Below the pieces are notes generated by a model. It was not told the origin of the DNA. It did no database searches and saw only the letters and a program-made list of their open reading frames with translations. From the NCBI GenBank assembly GCA_013329105.1, contig DUKW01000002.1, positions 1 to 9,834 of the forward strand: a DNA stretch of 9,834 nucleotides, given 5' to 3'. The translations under genes and the position numbers were made by a program. Positions 1-6,298 of this stretch are shown one piece after another. Every line of letters begins with the position of its first letter. The stretch's first letter is position 1. The DNA comes from Candidatus Methanomethylophilaceae archaeon. Its GTDB lineage: Archaea; Thermoplasmatota; Thermoplasmata; Methanomassiliicoccales; Methanomethylophilaceae.

Positions 1-644
1 TGGCCCCCAATTCCGTTCAGGAAATGTGTGATCTGACCATGAAATGCTTTGAGCTATCAACACGATATCGCAATCCCGCTCTACTCCTGGCAGACGCAGT
101 CCTTGGCCAGATGATGGAATCACTCAAAATACCTGAACGGCCCATGAAGAAAGAAGATTTCAGTGCTTGGTGTGTACGTGGCGATGCTAAGACCAGAGGC
201 AATTTGATATGCTCGATATATCTGGAGCCTGACCGTCATGAGAAACATGTAATGGCGCTACAAGAAAAATACAAAAGCATGCAGGTGGAAGCAATGGCTG
301 AGAGGTATATGTGCGAGGACGCAGATTTAATCATCAGCGCTTATGGGAGCTGCTCTCGCATTGGCAAATCAGTTGTGGACGCCCTTCGCAAAGAGGGGTT
401 GAAGGCGGGTCTGTTCCGCCCTATAACCCTATACCCATTTCCTCACCAGGAGTTGAACGAGGCTGTAAAGGATAAGGACGTGCTTGTGCTGGAGCTTAGT
501 AACGGACAGTACAGAGATGACCTTCTTCTTAACCTTGATACCTACGATAATCGTGTCGAACTGGTAAACCGTATGGGTGGGAATCTGATAAGCGTTGAGA
601 GCGCGATGGAACGTGCCCATATGATGCTGGGGGGGAAAACGTGA
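1..644 (+). CDS. vorB: 2-oxoacid (2-ketoisovalerate-type):ferredoxin oxidoreductase alpha subunit, 3' part
   Basis: This is the C-terminal 213 residues of an alpha subunit. The open frame runs from the window edge (first full codon at 3) to TGA at 642-644, so the N-terminus lies upstream and the first ATG at 24 is internal. The visible start, APNSVQEM followed by YRNPALLLADAVLGQM, is the pyrimidine-domain end typical of VorB/KorA. The second domain follows: a conserved SAYGSCSRIGKS segment and GLFRPITLYPFPHQEL, then VLELSNGQYRDDL. VorB proteins are about 350 aa, so roughly 40% is missing. With the next gene it forms a cytoplasmic TPP/Fe-S enzyme that interconverts 2-oxoacids and acyl-CoA plus CO2, using ferredoxin. 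The gene overlaps vorA by 4 bp (GTGA), implying translational coupling. A VorC ferredoxin-like subunit would be expected just upstream, outside the window. KorA (2-oxoglutarate) is the main alternative; substrate cannot be read from this fragment. Confidence 0.9.
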   Translation, partial: APNSVQEMCDLTMKCFELSTRYRNPALLLADAVLGQMMESLKIPERPMKKEDFSAWCVRGDAKTRGNLICSIYLEPDRHEKHVMALQEKYKSMQVEAMAERYMCEDADLIISAYGSCSRIGKSVVDALRKEGLKAGLFRPITLYPFPHQELNEAVKDKDVLVLELSNGQYRDDLLLNLDTYDNRVELVNRMGGNLISVESAMERAHMMLGGKT

Positions 645-2062
645 CGGTGCGCGCAAAAGGGTTTTATGAGAAGTTCGAACGGAAGGATGGTAATGACCGT
701 ACCACCCATTATTGTGCAGGCTGTGGTCATGGGATAATACACAAACTCATCGCGGAGGCGATTGCAGATCTGGACATACAGGATGATACAGTATTCGTCA
801 ACCCTGTGGGTTGCGCCTCGTTTTGCTACTATTACATTGATTGCGGACATGTCGCCGGCCCGCACGGAAGGGCGGCGGCCGTTGCAACCGGTCTTAGCAG
901 GGTTCTTCCCAATAAAATCATCATCGCTTACCAGGGTGATGGGGACCTTGGGGCAATAGGTTTCAACAACGCGTTCCAAGCAGCGAATCGCGGTGAGCAC
1001 TTCGCCCATTTCTTCATAAATAACGCGCTTTATGCCATGACCGGCGGCCAGATGGCCCCCACGACACTACCGGGGCAGAAGACTGCGACTACTCCCTATG
1101 GCAGGGATGTTGTAAAAACTGGAGAACCATTGAAAGTCTCCGAGATATTCAACCAATTGGAGAGACCTGTATATATAGAAAGGGAATCGGTGGCTGATAC
1201 CAAACGGATAATGCAGGCTAGGAAAGCAATAAGGAAGGCCTTGCAGATACAGAAAGAGGGCAAGGGATACGCTTTTGTGGAATTCCTTTCCCCTTGCCCT
1301 ACCAATATGCACCTTGATCCTATTAAGGCAGCACAGTTCATCACCGAGGAGATGGAACGCGTTTTCCCTCTTGGATGTTTTAGAGACCGCAGCGAAGAAG
1401 AGCCTGCATCCTGTCAGGAGATTCCAAGGCGCAGCCTTGAAGAGATTGTCAGCGCAGACTATGAGAGTGAACAGAATGCGGATCTTTCCCATGTGAAAGA
1501 GAGACTGTACAAATTATCAGGCTTTGGGGGACAGGGCATACTAAGCCTTGGTTTAGTCATAGCAGATGCGGCCAGTCTAATGGGGAGGCATGTCTCCTGG
1601 TTTCCTAGTTACGGTCCTGAACAACGTGGCGGGTCAGCTTCTTGCTCAGTGGTGATTAGCGGAAAGGAGATAGGTTCCCCCATAATAGACCACCCAGACG
1701 TGTTAATCGCTATGAATCAACCTTCTTTGGAGAAGTTCCTGCCCACTGTAAAGAAGGAGGGCGTTGTGATATATGAGGCATCCATACCCTTTGAGCCTCA
1801 AGCCAAAGACAACATACAGATAGTCAAATTTCCAGCGATAAAGATAGCTGCTGATAATGGAGTTCCTAAGGCTGCTAACACCGCGATGCTTGGCTGCATG
1901 ACTGAGCTAGGACTCCTGGATATTCCTGAAAGAGAAATACGGAATGCGCTTGAGCGAAGTTTTGCTTCCAAACCAAAATTAATAGAGAGTAATATGAGGG
2001 TCTTCGATGCCGCCAAGGAATATACAAGACAAAGGCTGCGCAAGAACCGCCCCTCTGATTAA
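641..2062 (+). CDS. vorA: 2-oxoacid:ferredoxin oxidoreductase fused beta-gamma subunit
   Basis: A 473-aa fusion of the TPP-binding beta subunit (about 1-245) and the gamma subunit (about 289-465). Beta domain: CAGCGHG at 25-31, the TPP-Mg motif GDGD at 99-102 and INNALYAMTGGQ ending at 137. Cys25, Cys28, Cys58 and Cys219 (SPCPTN) match the four-cysteine pattern that holds the proximal [4Fe-4S] cluster in OFOR-type beta subunits. A charged linker leads to the gamma domain: GFGGQGI from 294, then SYGPEQRGGSASCSVV. The length and fusion agree with the 2-ketoisovalerate enzyme VorA of Methanothermobacter (about 478 aa), so I favour VOR over KOR, with moderate certainty. The GTG at 641 is chosen because it overlaps the vorB stop and follows a G-rich stretch at 629-635; the only close alternative is GTG at 647. 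In anaerobic archaea such enzymes often run reductively to make branched-chain or aromatic 2-oxoacids. Confidence 0.92.
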   Translation: MTVRAKGFYEKFERKDGNDRTTHYCAGCGHGIIHKLIAEAIADLDIQDDTVFVNPVGCASFCYYYIDCGHVAGPHGRAAAVATGLSRVLPNKIIIAYQGDGDLGAIGFNNAFQAANRGEHFAHFFINNALYAMTGGQMAPTTLPGQKTATTPYGRDVVKTGEPLKVSEIFNQLERPVYIERESVADTKRIMQARKAIRKALQIQKEGKGYAFVEFLSPCPTNMHLDPIKAAQFITEEMERVFPLGCFRDRSEEEPASCQEIPRRSLEEIVSADYESEQNADLSHVKERLYKLSGFGGQGILSLGLVIADAASLMGRHVSWFPSYGPEQRGGSASCSVVISGKEIGSPIIDHPDVLIAMNQPSLEKFLPTVKKEGVVIYEASIPFEPQAKDNIQIVKFPAIKIAADNGVPKAANTAMLGCMTELGLLDIPEREIRNALERSFASKPKLIESNMRVFDAAKEYTRQRLRKNRPSD

Positions 2063-2077
2063 GTCATATTAAAAGAC

Positions 2078-2095
2078 GTCAACCATCGGTTGGAC
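2078..2095 (+). promoter_or_regulatory. Imperfect inverted repeat upstream of the XRE-cupin gene (candidate operator)
   Basis: GTCAACC and GGTTGGAC flank a short centre. The core CAACC/GGTTG (2080-2084, 2088-2092) is perfect and one extra G bulges in the right arm. It lies 24-41 bases before the ATG at 2119, in the 56-bp gap after vorA. An AT-rich stretch, catattaaaag at 2065-2075, could serve as a TATA element and would place transcription start near the repeat. Autoregulation by the XRE protein is inference; a short chance hairpin is possible. Confidence 0.3.
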
Positions 2096-2118
2096 AGCAA
2101 GGAAATAGGGGGTAAGAC

Positions 2119-2679
2119 ATGACCGAGAAGGACACGTTAGGTACAAGAATACGCAAATATCGTGATCGCCTCAAGCTTTCACAGGAAGAGCTGGCTAGAA
2201 ATGCCGGGATAGATATTGAACTGATTAAGGCGATAGAAACTGATGAGATATACCCTGCCATAGGTATAATGGTTAAAGTCTCCAGAGCGTTAGGCCAACG
2301 GCTGGGAACCTTTATGGACGACCAGGAGGTGGATGATCCTTTAATCACGCTTAACCAAGAGCGGCGTGAGAACGGTGCTTCTCATAAAGGTCAGGTCTCT
2401 GGCCATTACCGTTACTACCCTCTCGGCATTGGCAAAACCGATAGGCATATGGAGCCTTTCTTCATAGTGGTGGAACCCAGTGAAGAAAAGGTACTGTCAT
2501 CACATGAAGGAGAGGAGTTCATTATCGTGGCCTTGGGGGAGATAGAACTCATTTATGGTAATGATGTGTACAATCTTAAGGCTGGAGATACCATATATTA
2601 CAACTCTTTGGTACCCCACCATGTAGGTGCCAAAGGAGAGAGAGCAGAGATCTACGCCGTTATATACACCCCGTTCTAG
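2119..2679 (+). CDS. XRE-family HTH transcriptional regulator with C-terminal cupin domain
   Basis: A 186-aa protein with an N-terminal Cro/C1-type helix-turn-helix (about 7-66). LGTRIRKYRDRLKLSQEELA is followed by AGIDIELIKAIE, the usual second and recognition helices. A single cupin_2 barrel follows (about 110-185): SSHEGEEFIIVALGEIEL at 127-144, YNLKAGDTIYYNSLVPHHV at 151-169, and a final IYAVIYTPF strand. His129, Glu133 and His167/168 sit where cupins usually bind a metal or small ligand, though the first motif is reduced. Proteins of this architecture are cytoplasmic ligand-responsive regulators, often coded beside the enzymes they control; here an acyl-CoA ligase follows and a 2-oxoacid oxidoreductase precedes, so an acid or acyl-CoA effector is a reasonable guess. 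The ATG follows a G-rich site (AGGGGGT near 2107-2113). It ends in TAG, in the same frame as the next gene with no base between this stop and the next possible start. Confidence 0.88.
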   Translation: MTEKDTLGTRIRKYRDRLKLSQEELARNAGIDIELIKAIETDEIYPAIGIMVKVSRALGQRLGTFMDDQEVDDPLITLNQERRENGASHKGQVSGHYRYYPLGIGKTDRHMEPFFIVVEPSEEKVLSSHEGEEFIIVALGEIELIYGNDVYNLKAGDTIYYNSLVPHHVGAKGERAEIYAVIYTPF

Positions 2680-2683
2680 GTGA
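2679..2683 (+). promoter_or_regulatory. Ribosome binding site GGTGA that decides the ligase start
   Basis: GGTGA is an exact match to the archaeal anti-Shine-Dalgarno core and lies 5 bases before ATG 2689. The in-frame GTG at 2680 lies inside this site and has no Shine-Dalgarno of its own, so ATG 2689 is preferred, shortening the protein by three residues. Confidence 0.7.
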
Positions 2684-2688
2684 GACAC

Positions 2689-4341
2689 ATGGTAAGGGAG
2701 AACATCACAGAGGACCTGACCCTAGGACAGATCCTAGAGCGAACGGTGGCGATGAATCCTGATGGGGATGCGCTAGTCTACGTTGACCGCGGCTACCGTC
2801 AGACATGGAGGGAATTCTCAGACACTGTAGACAGAATGGCCAAAGGACTTATGGCACTTGGTGTTAAAAAGGGGGAAAAGGTTGCTGTCTGGGCCACAAA
2901 TGTCCCTCACTGGGTGATCCTTCAGTTTGCAACTGCTCGTATCGGTGCTATATTACTTACAATAAATACCAACTACAAAACCGCTGAGCTGGATTACATC
3001 CTCAGGCAGTCTGATTGCGAAAACATATTCCTGATAGACGGCTACCGTGACAGCGACTACGTATCAATGGCATACGAGTTGATACCGGAGCTGAGAGAAC
3101 AGCCCCGCGACCATCTTAGGAGTGAGAAGTACCCCTACCTTCGTAGGGTAATCTTCATGGGACTTGAAAAACATCGAGGCATGTACTCTATCCCCGAGGT
3201 TCTGGGTATGGCATGCCAAGTAGGCGATGAGGAATATTTAGAAAGACAGGCATCACTTAATACTCACGATGTCGTTAATATGCAATATACTTCTGGTACA
3301 ACAGGCTTTCCTAAAGGAGTGCAGCTTACCCATCACAACATCGGTAATAATGGATATTGGGTAGGCGCGAATGAGAATCTGGGGGCTAAAGATAGAGTAT
3401 GCATCCCGGTACCCTTATTCCATTGCTTTGGATGTGTCCTCGGTGTAATGGCATGCGTTAACCACGGTGCCACTATGGTGATACTAGAGAACTTTGATCC
3501 TGTGAACGTAATGATGTCCGTTGAACAAGAACGATGCACCGCCCTATATGGAGTGCCGACGATGTTCATTGCCGTGATGGAGCACCCCCTCTTCAATAAA
3601 TTCGATTTCAGTAGCCTGAGGACTGGTATCATGGCCGGTTCCCCCTGTCCCATCAAGACCATGGAAGACGCTATTAAGAAGATGAATATGAACGAAGTCA
3701 CCATAGTCTATGGACTGACAGAATCCTCACCGGCAATGACACAAACACGTTACGATGAGCCGAGCCTGGAAAGGAAATGCATCACTGTAGGAAAAGCCAT
3801 GCCCGGCATTGAAGTGACAATAATAGATCCGGATACTGGAGAGCACCTAGGGCCTGGCCATCCTGGTGAAATATGCTGTCGCGGTTATAACGTGATGAAG
3901 GGGTATTACAAAATGCCTGAGGCCACGGCAAAGGCCATAGATGCGAACGGTTGGCTACACTCAGGAGATATAGGAATCGTAGATGAGGAAGGTTACTTTA
4001 GTGTCACCGGTAGGCTCAAAGATATGATAATCCGTGGTGGAGAGAACATATACCCTAAAGAGATCGAAGATTTCCTTTACAGAATGGACGGGGTACAGGA
4101 TGTACAGGTAGTCGGTGTCCCCAGTAAAAAGTATGGAGAGCAGCCGGCAGCCTTCATAATCAGAAAAAAGGGAGCCGACATAAGAGAGGAAGATGTCAAA
4201 GATTTCTGCCGTGGAAAGATCGCGCATTATAAGATACCGAAATATGTGACCTTTGTGGATGAGTTCCCTCTGACTGCCAGTGGAAAAATACAGAAATATA
4301 TATTGCGGGAAATGGCGGCTAAGATGTGGCCGGACGCATAA
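2689..4341 (+). CDS. AMP-forming acyl-CoA synthetase (ANL superfamily, FadD/ACSF2-like)
   Basis: A 550-aa cytoplasmic enzyme predicted to activate a carboxylic acid with ATP and CoA through an acyl-adenylate. All ANL core motifs are present and intact: A3 P-loop YTSGTTGFPKG at 200-210, A5 VYGLTES at 340-346, A7 GWLHSGD at 421-427, hinge GRLKDMIIRGGENIYPKEIE at 441-460, and the A10 lysine in SGKIQKY (Lys533). Length and motif spelling suit the medium-chain/broad acyl-CoA synthetase group rather than acetyl-CoA synthetase (about 650 aa). The acid is not predictable; branched-chain or aryl acids would fit the neighbouring VOR, which would use the resulting acyl-CoA. It follows the XRE-cupin gene by 9 bp (0 bp if GTG 2680 is used) and should be cotranscribed with it. 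The hydrolase gene starts 42 bp downstream. Confidence 0.93.
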   Translation: MVRENITEDLTLGQILERTVAMNPDGDALVYVDRGYRQTWREFSDTVDRMAKGLMALGVKKGEKVAVWATNVPHWVILQFATARIGAILLTINTNYKTAELDYILRQSDCENIFLIDGYRDSDYVSMAYELIPELREQPRDHLRSEKYPYLRRVIFMGLEKHRGMYSIPEVLGMACQVGDEEYLERQASLNTHDVVNMQYTSGTTGFPKGVQLTHHNIGNNGYWVGANENLGAKDRVCIPVPLFHCFGCVLGVMACVNHGATMVILENFDPVNVMMSVEQERCTALYGVPTMFIAVMEHPLFNKFDFSSLRTGIMAGSPCPIKTMEDAIKKMNMNEVTIVYGLTESSPAMTQTRYDEPSLERKCITVGKAMPGIEVTIIDPDTGEHLGPGHPGEICCRGYNVMKGYYKMPEATAKAIDANGWLHSGDIGIVDEEGYFSVTGRLKDMIIRGGENIYPKEIEDFLYRMDGVQDVQVVGVPSKKYGEQPAAFIIRKKGADIREEDVKDFCRGKIAHYKIPKYVTFVDEFPLTASGKIQKYILREMAAKMWPDA

Positions 4342-4383
4342 GGGGCGTCAAACTTTTGTACCAGGATCCATTCCTCAAAGCGG

Positions 4384-5184
4384 ATGAGCGGATATGGTTA
4401 TAATTATTTCACCCATAAAGGGATAAGAATACGTTACGAAGAGAGTGGTGGAGGGGAGCCCCTGATCCTCATTACTGGTCTAGGTGGGGACCTCTTATTC
4501 TGGCGATCCGCTGTCAGGCTTCTTTCTGATTCGTTCCATATCATAACATTCGACAACAGAGGCTCCGGTGAGACTGCCTGCCCTGATAACGATTTCAATA
4601 TGGCAGACATGGCTAATGATGTGGCGTATCTCCTGGACCATCTTGGGATTGAGAAGGTACATCTTATGGGATGGTCTATGGGAGGAAACATCGCCCAAGA
4701 ATTCACCCTTCTTTATCCCCAGAAGGTGGCTACCCTCACTCTTGCATCGACATATCTCCGAAGACCGTGTAGGTCTAGCTATGCCATAGACAATATAATT
4801 GCGGTGGGCGAAAAGATGGGTGAGGATATGGTAATGCCTCTTATGAACGCTCTTTGTATGTCGGAAGAGTACTATGCTCAGCAAGAAAAAGGCATCAGGC
4901 CCAATGAAAATGGTAGACGTGTATACAATATAGAGGGACTGCGCCGCCAAAAGTTTGCCCTGGACAGCCATGATGTCAGCGAGAGGATCTCGGAGATAAA
5001 CGTTCCTGTCCTAATCTTTCATGGGGAGGATGACATAATGGTTCCCATACGTTTCGGAGAGGAGATGGCAAGGAAAATATATGGATCTGAAATGATCAGA
5101 ATACCAACTGCCGGTCATATTCTGAGGGCTGATCAATATGTACCACATCTCAAAAAATTCCTAAAATTACATCCCATCATATGA
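4384..5184 (+). CDS. Alpha/beta-fold hydrolase
   Basis: A 266-aa serine hydrolase with a complete apparent triad: Ser98 in the nucleophile elbow GWSMGG (96-101), Asp217 in FHGEDDIMVP, and His245 in AGHIL. The oxyanion region is TGLGGD (31-36), where the usual HG is replaced by TG, followed by the conserved FDNRGSGET (56-64). The insert at about 125-195 forms the lid and is the least conserved part. There is no signal peptide or membrane segment, so it is cytoplasmic. The family includes esterases, thioesterases and enol-lactonases (PcaD-like), so the exact reaction is unknown; beside an acyl-CoA ligase, a thioesterase or ester-cleaving role supplying free acid is plausible. The start has a weak Shine-Dalgarno (aaagcgg), consistent with translation from a polycistronic message; no earlier in-frame start is better. 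Confidence 0.87.
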   Translation: MSGYGYNYFTHKGIRIRYEESGGGEPLILITGLGGDLLFWRSAVRLLSDSFHIITFDNRGSGETACPDNDFNMADMANDVAYLLDHLGIEKVHLMGWSMGGNIAQEFTLLYPQKVATLTLASTYLRRPCRSSYAIDNIIAVGEKMGEDMVMPLMNALCMSEEYYAQQEKGIRPNENGRRVYNIEGLRRQKFALDSHDVSERISEINVPVLIFHGEDDIMVPIRFGEEMARKIYGSEMIRIPTAGHILRADQYVPHLKKFLKLHPII

Positions 5185-5220
5185 ATGGGAGTCTTAATTA
5201 AAAAAATAATATCATATTAA
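5172..5220. terminator. Candidate convergent termination region
   Basis: The 65-bp gap between convergent genes is AT-rich. A small hairpin, TCCCAT/ATGGGA (5172-5177, 5185-5190), spans the hydrolase stop codon. A run of seven A at 5200-5206 reads as T7 on the minus strand just past the isochorismatase-family gene, matching U-rich archaeal termination. No comparable T-run serves the plus strand, so evidence is better for the minus-strand transcript. Confidence 0.35.
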
Positions 5221-5249
5221 GTGGTTTTATGAAAGGATTCTGCCTGCAA

Positions 5250-5831
5250 TCAAAACTCTCTCAAAGAGCGCAGCCGTTTGACCAATTGTGAAACCTCTTT
5301 GAATTCGTCGCCACGCGCTGTTTTCATTAGCTGATAAAGAACCGTTTCTACCGTAGATACTATAGCCCCAAAATGCCGCAGTGTCTCTAACGCAGTATCA
5401 TTATCAATATCGTTCCTAGAGCAGACCGCATCGGCGATAACATAGACATCATATCCCGATCTCAGGAGACTTATGGACGTTTGTAATACACATATATGCG
5501 TCTCTGAGCCACATACCATTATCTGTAAACGTCCACTGTCTTTCAAAATAGATCTGAATCCCTCCTCTTGACAGCAATCAAAATGAATCTTCTCAAAGAC
5601 CTTTTCCGTATCAATGAGCGTTTCTAATTCCTTAACTGTACAACCCAGACCTGCTGGATATTGTTCTGTTAGTAAAATAGGTACACCTAGGATTTTGGCT
5701 CCCTTGATTAAAGTGGATACTGAATTTATCACTTCTTCCCTTCTAGGCATTATCCTCATAAGGTTCTCCTGAACGTCTATGACCAGGAGTATTGAACTGT
5801 TCTTGTCAAGGGTGGATGGTTTCGTGTACAC
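5250..5831 (-). CDS. Isochorismatase-family cysteine hydrolase (ISOC1/2-like)
   Basis: A 193-aa member of the isochorismatase-like hydrolases with the catalytic triad Asp19 (LLVIDVQ), Lys81 (FEKIHFD) and Cys114 (CGSETHICV, with the cis-peptide region just before it). The segment TEQYPAGLG at 55-63 is characteristic of the ISOC1/ISOC2/YcaC-like branch rather than true isochorismatase or nicotinamidase, so the substrate is unknown; such enzymes hydrolyse amide or ester-like bonds in small molecules. Cytoplasmic, with no signal or membrane segment. The start is GTG at 5829-5831: an in-frame TGA lies three codons upstream, and the nearest internal Met (residue 25) would remove the catalytic Asp. 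A purine-rich GGAAGG stretch lies upstream but rather far from the GTG. It is monocistronic, convergent with the hydrolase gene and divergent from the chelatase operon across a 617-bp spacer, so no functional link is obvious. Confidence 0.88.
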   Translation of the reverse strand: MYTKPSTLDKNSSILLVIDVQENLMRIMPRREEVINSVSTLIKGAKILGVPILLTEQYPAGLGCTVKELETLIDTEKVFEKIHFDCCQEEGFRSILKDSGRLQIMVCGSETHICVLQTSISLLRSGYDVYVIADAVCSRNDIDNDTALETLRHFGAIVSTVETVLYQLMKTARGDEFKEVSQLVKRLRSLREF

Positions 5832-5926
5832 AGACTTTCACAACCTTCCTATAATCATTCTCATGTTTTTTCGCTTCGGGGTTAGGAAACGCTAGGCAAA
5901 ATATACAATTTTTCTATTTATGAAGC

Positions 5927-5934
5927 AATATAAA
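5927..5934 (-). promoter_or_regulatory. TATA-box candidate for the isochorismatase-family gene
   Basis: On the minus strand this reads TTTATATT, preceded by AGGATC in the BRE position. Transcription would start near 5903, giving a leader of about 70 bases before the GTG at 5831. It is the best TATA match on this strand near the gene, but the region is AT-rich, so chance is a real possibility. Confidence 0.35.
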
Positions 5935-5997
5935 GATCCTTTATTGATACGTTAAGATCGATGTCGTGACATGATAAACTGTATCTTCAATAAAGTT

Positions 5998-6024
5998 TAT
6001 GGATGGATGTTATATCCATCTATA
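5998..6024 (+). repeat. Hairpin with 11-bp stem and 5-base loop
   Basis: TATGGATGGAT (5998-6008) pairs with ATCCATCTATA (6014-6024) around the loop GTTAT; ten pairs are Watson-Crick and one is G-U. It is the strongest inverted repeat in the spacer. It is not followed by a T-run on the plus strand, so it is not a classical terminator. A second stem, ATAAACT/AGTTTAT (5974-5980, 5994-6000), abuts it, sharing only the last three bases. It could be an RNA structure or a protein-binding site. Confidence 0.5.
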
Positions 6025-6142
6025 CCTCTACCTAACACTACAAAAATAGTTAATTTACTTATATACTAAAAAAGTACAATCCACTTTTAACAATATATTA
6101 GGTTGATTATCTTCTAAAAATCGAATGCAGTACATCTCCTAT

Positions 6143-6150
6143 CTTATATA
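6143..6150 (+). promoter_or_regulatory. TATA-box candidate for the chelatase operon
   Basis: CTTATATA matches the archaeal TATA consensus. Initiation would be expected about 26 bases from its centre, near 6173, which falls in the palindrome at 6170-6185. That gives a leader of about 275 bases before the ChlI-like gene. A second identical CTTATATA occurs at 6058-6065, so which one is used, if either, is open. Confidence 0.35.
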
Positions 6151-6169
6151 ATTTGTCTTTATTTTTTGA

Positions 6170-6185
6170 CTAAGGGCGCTCTTAG
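6170..6185. promoter_or_regulatory. 16-bp near-perfect palindrome (candidate operator)
   Basis: CTAAG-G-GCGC-T-CTTAG is symmetric except at one pair and is strikingly GC-rich in a very AT-rich stretch. It follows a T-rich tract and lies at the start site predicted from the TATA box at 6143-6150, where a bound repressor would block transcription. The regulatory role is inference from position and symmetry. Confidence 0.35.
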
Positions 6186-6228
6186 AGGTGAATAGGCCGA
6201 TAATTCACAAAAAGATTTGTCGAAAATA

Positions 6229-6250
6229 TTTATCAACATATATTGATAAA
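6229..6250. promoter_or_regulatory. 22-bp palindrome TTTATCAA-N6-TTGATAAA (candidate operator)
   Basis: Both 8-bp arms (6229-6236 and 6243-6250) are perfect; within the spacer CATATA only the outer pair is mismatched, so 20 of 22 positions are symmetric. It lies about 200 bases before the ChlI-like start. The form is that of a dimeric HTH repressor site. The regulator is unknown; a metal or corrinoid sensor would suit a chelatase operon but nothing in the sequence shows it. Confidence 0.4.
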
Positions 6251-6298
6251 ATTACTTAGCATATCTTTATTAATTCTATTTTACCGGTCTTAACTTCG

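Noticed and set aside
24..644. ATG at 24 as the true start of the first gene
   Set aside because: The frame is open to the window edge and the codons before ATG read APNSVQE, a conserved internal part of VorB/KorA, so the gene begins upstream.
542..1009. Long minus-strand open frames opposite vorB/vorA and similar frames opposite other genes
   Set aside because: They lie antisense to genes with clear protein motifs and show no recognisable domains themselves.
4364..4369. GGATCC palindrome between the ligase and hydrolase genes
   Set aside because: A six-base palindrome alone carries no weight as an operator or terminator.
5999..6049. A 16-codon ORF beginning in the 5998-6024 hairpin
   Set aside because: Too short, with no ribosome binding site and low-complexity residues dictated by base composition.
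6181..6259. Perfect Shine-Dalgarno GAGGTGA at 6185-6191 with possible small ORFs after it
   Set aside because: The only nearby start is the GTG inside the motif itself, giving 23 codons of AT-driven sequence. No ATG lies at proper spacing, so it is probably chance or an old remnant.
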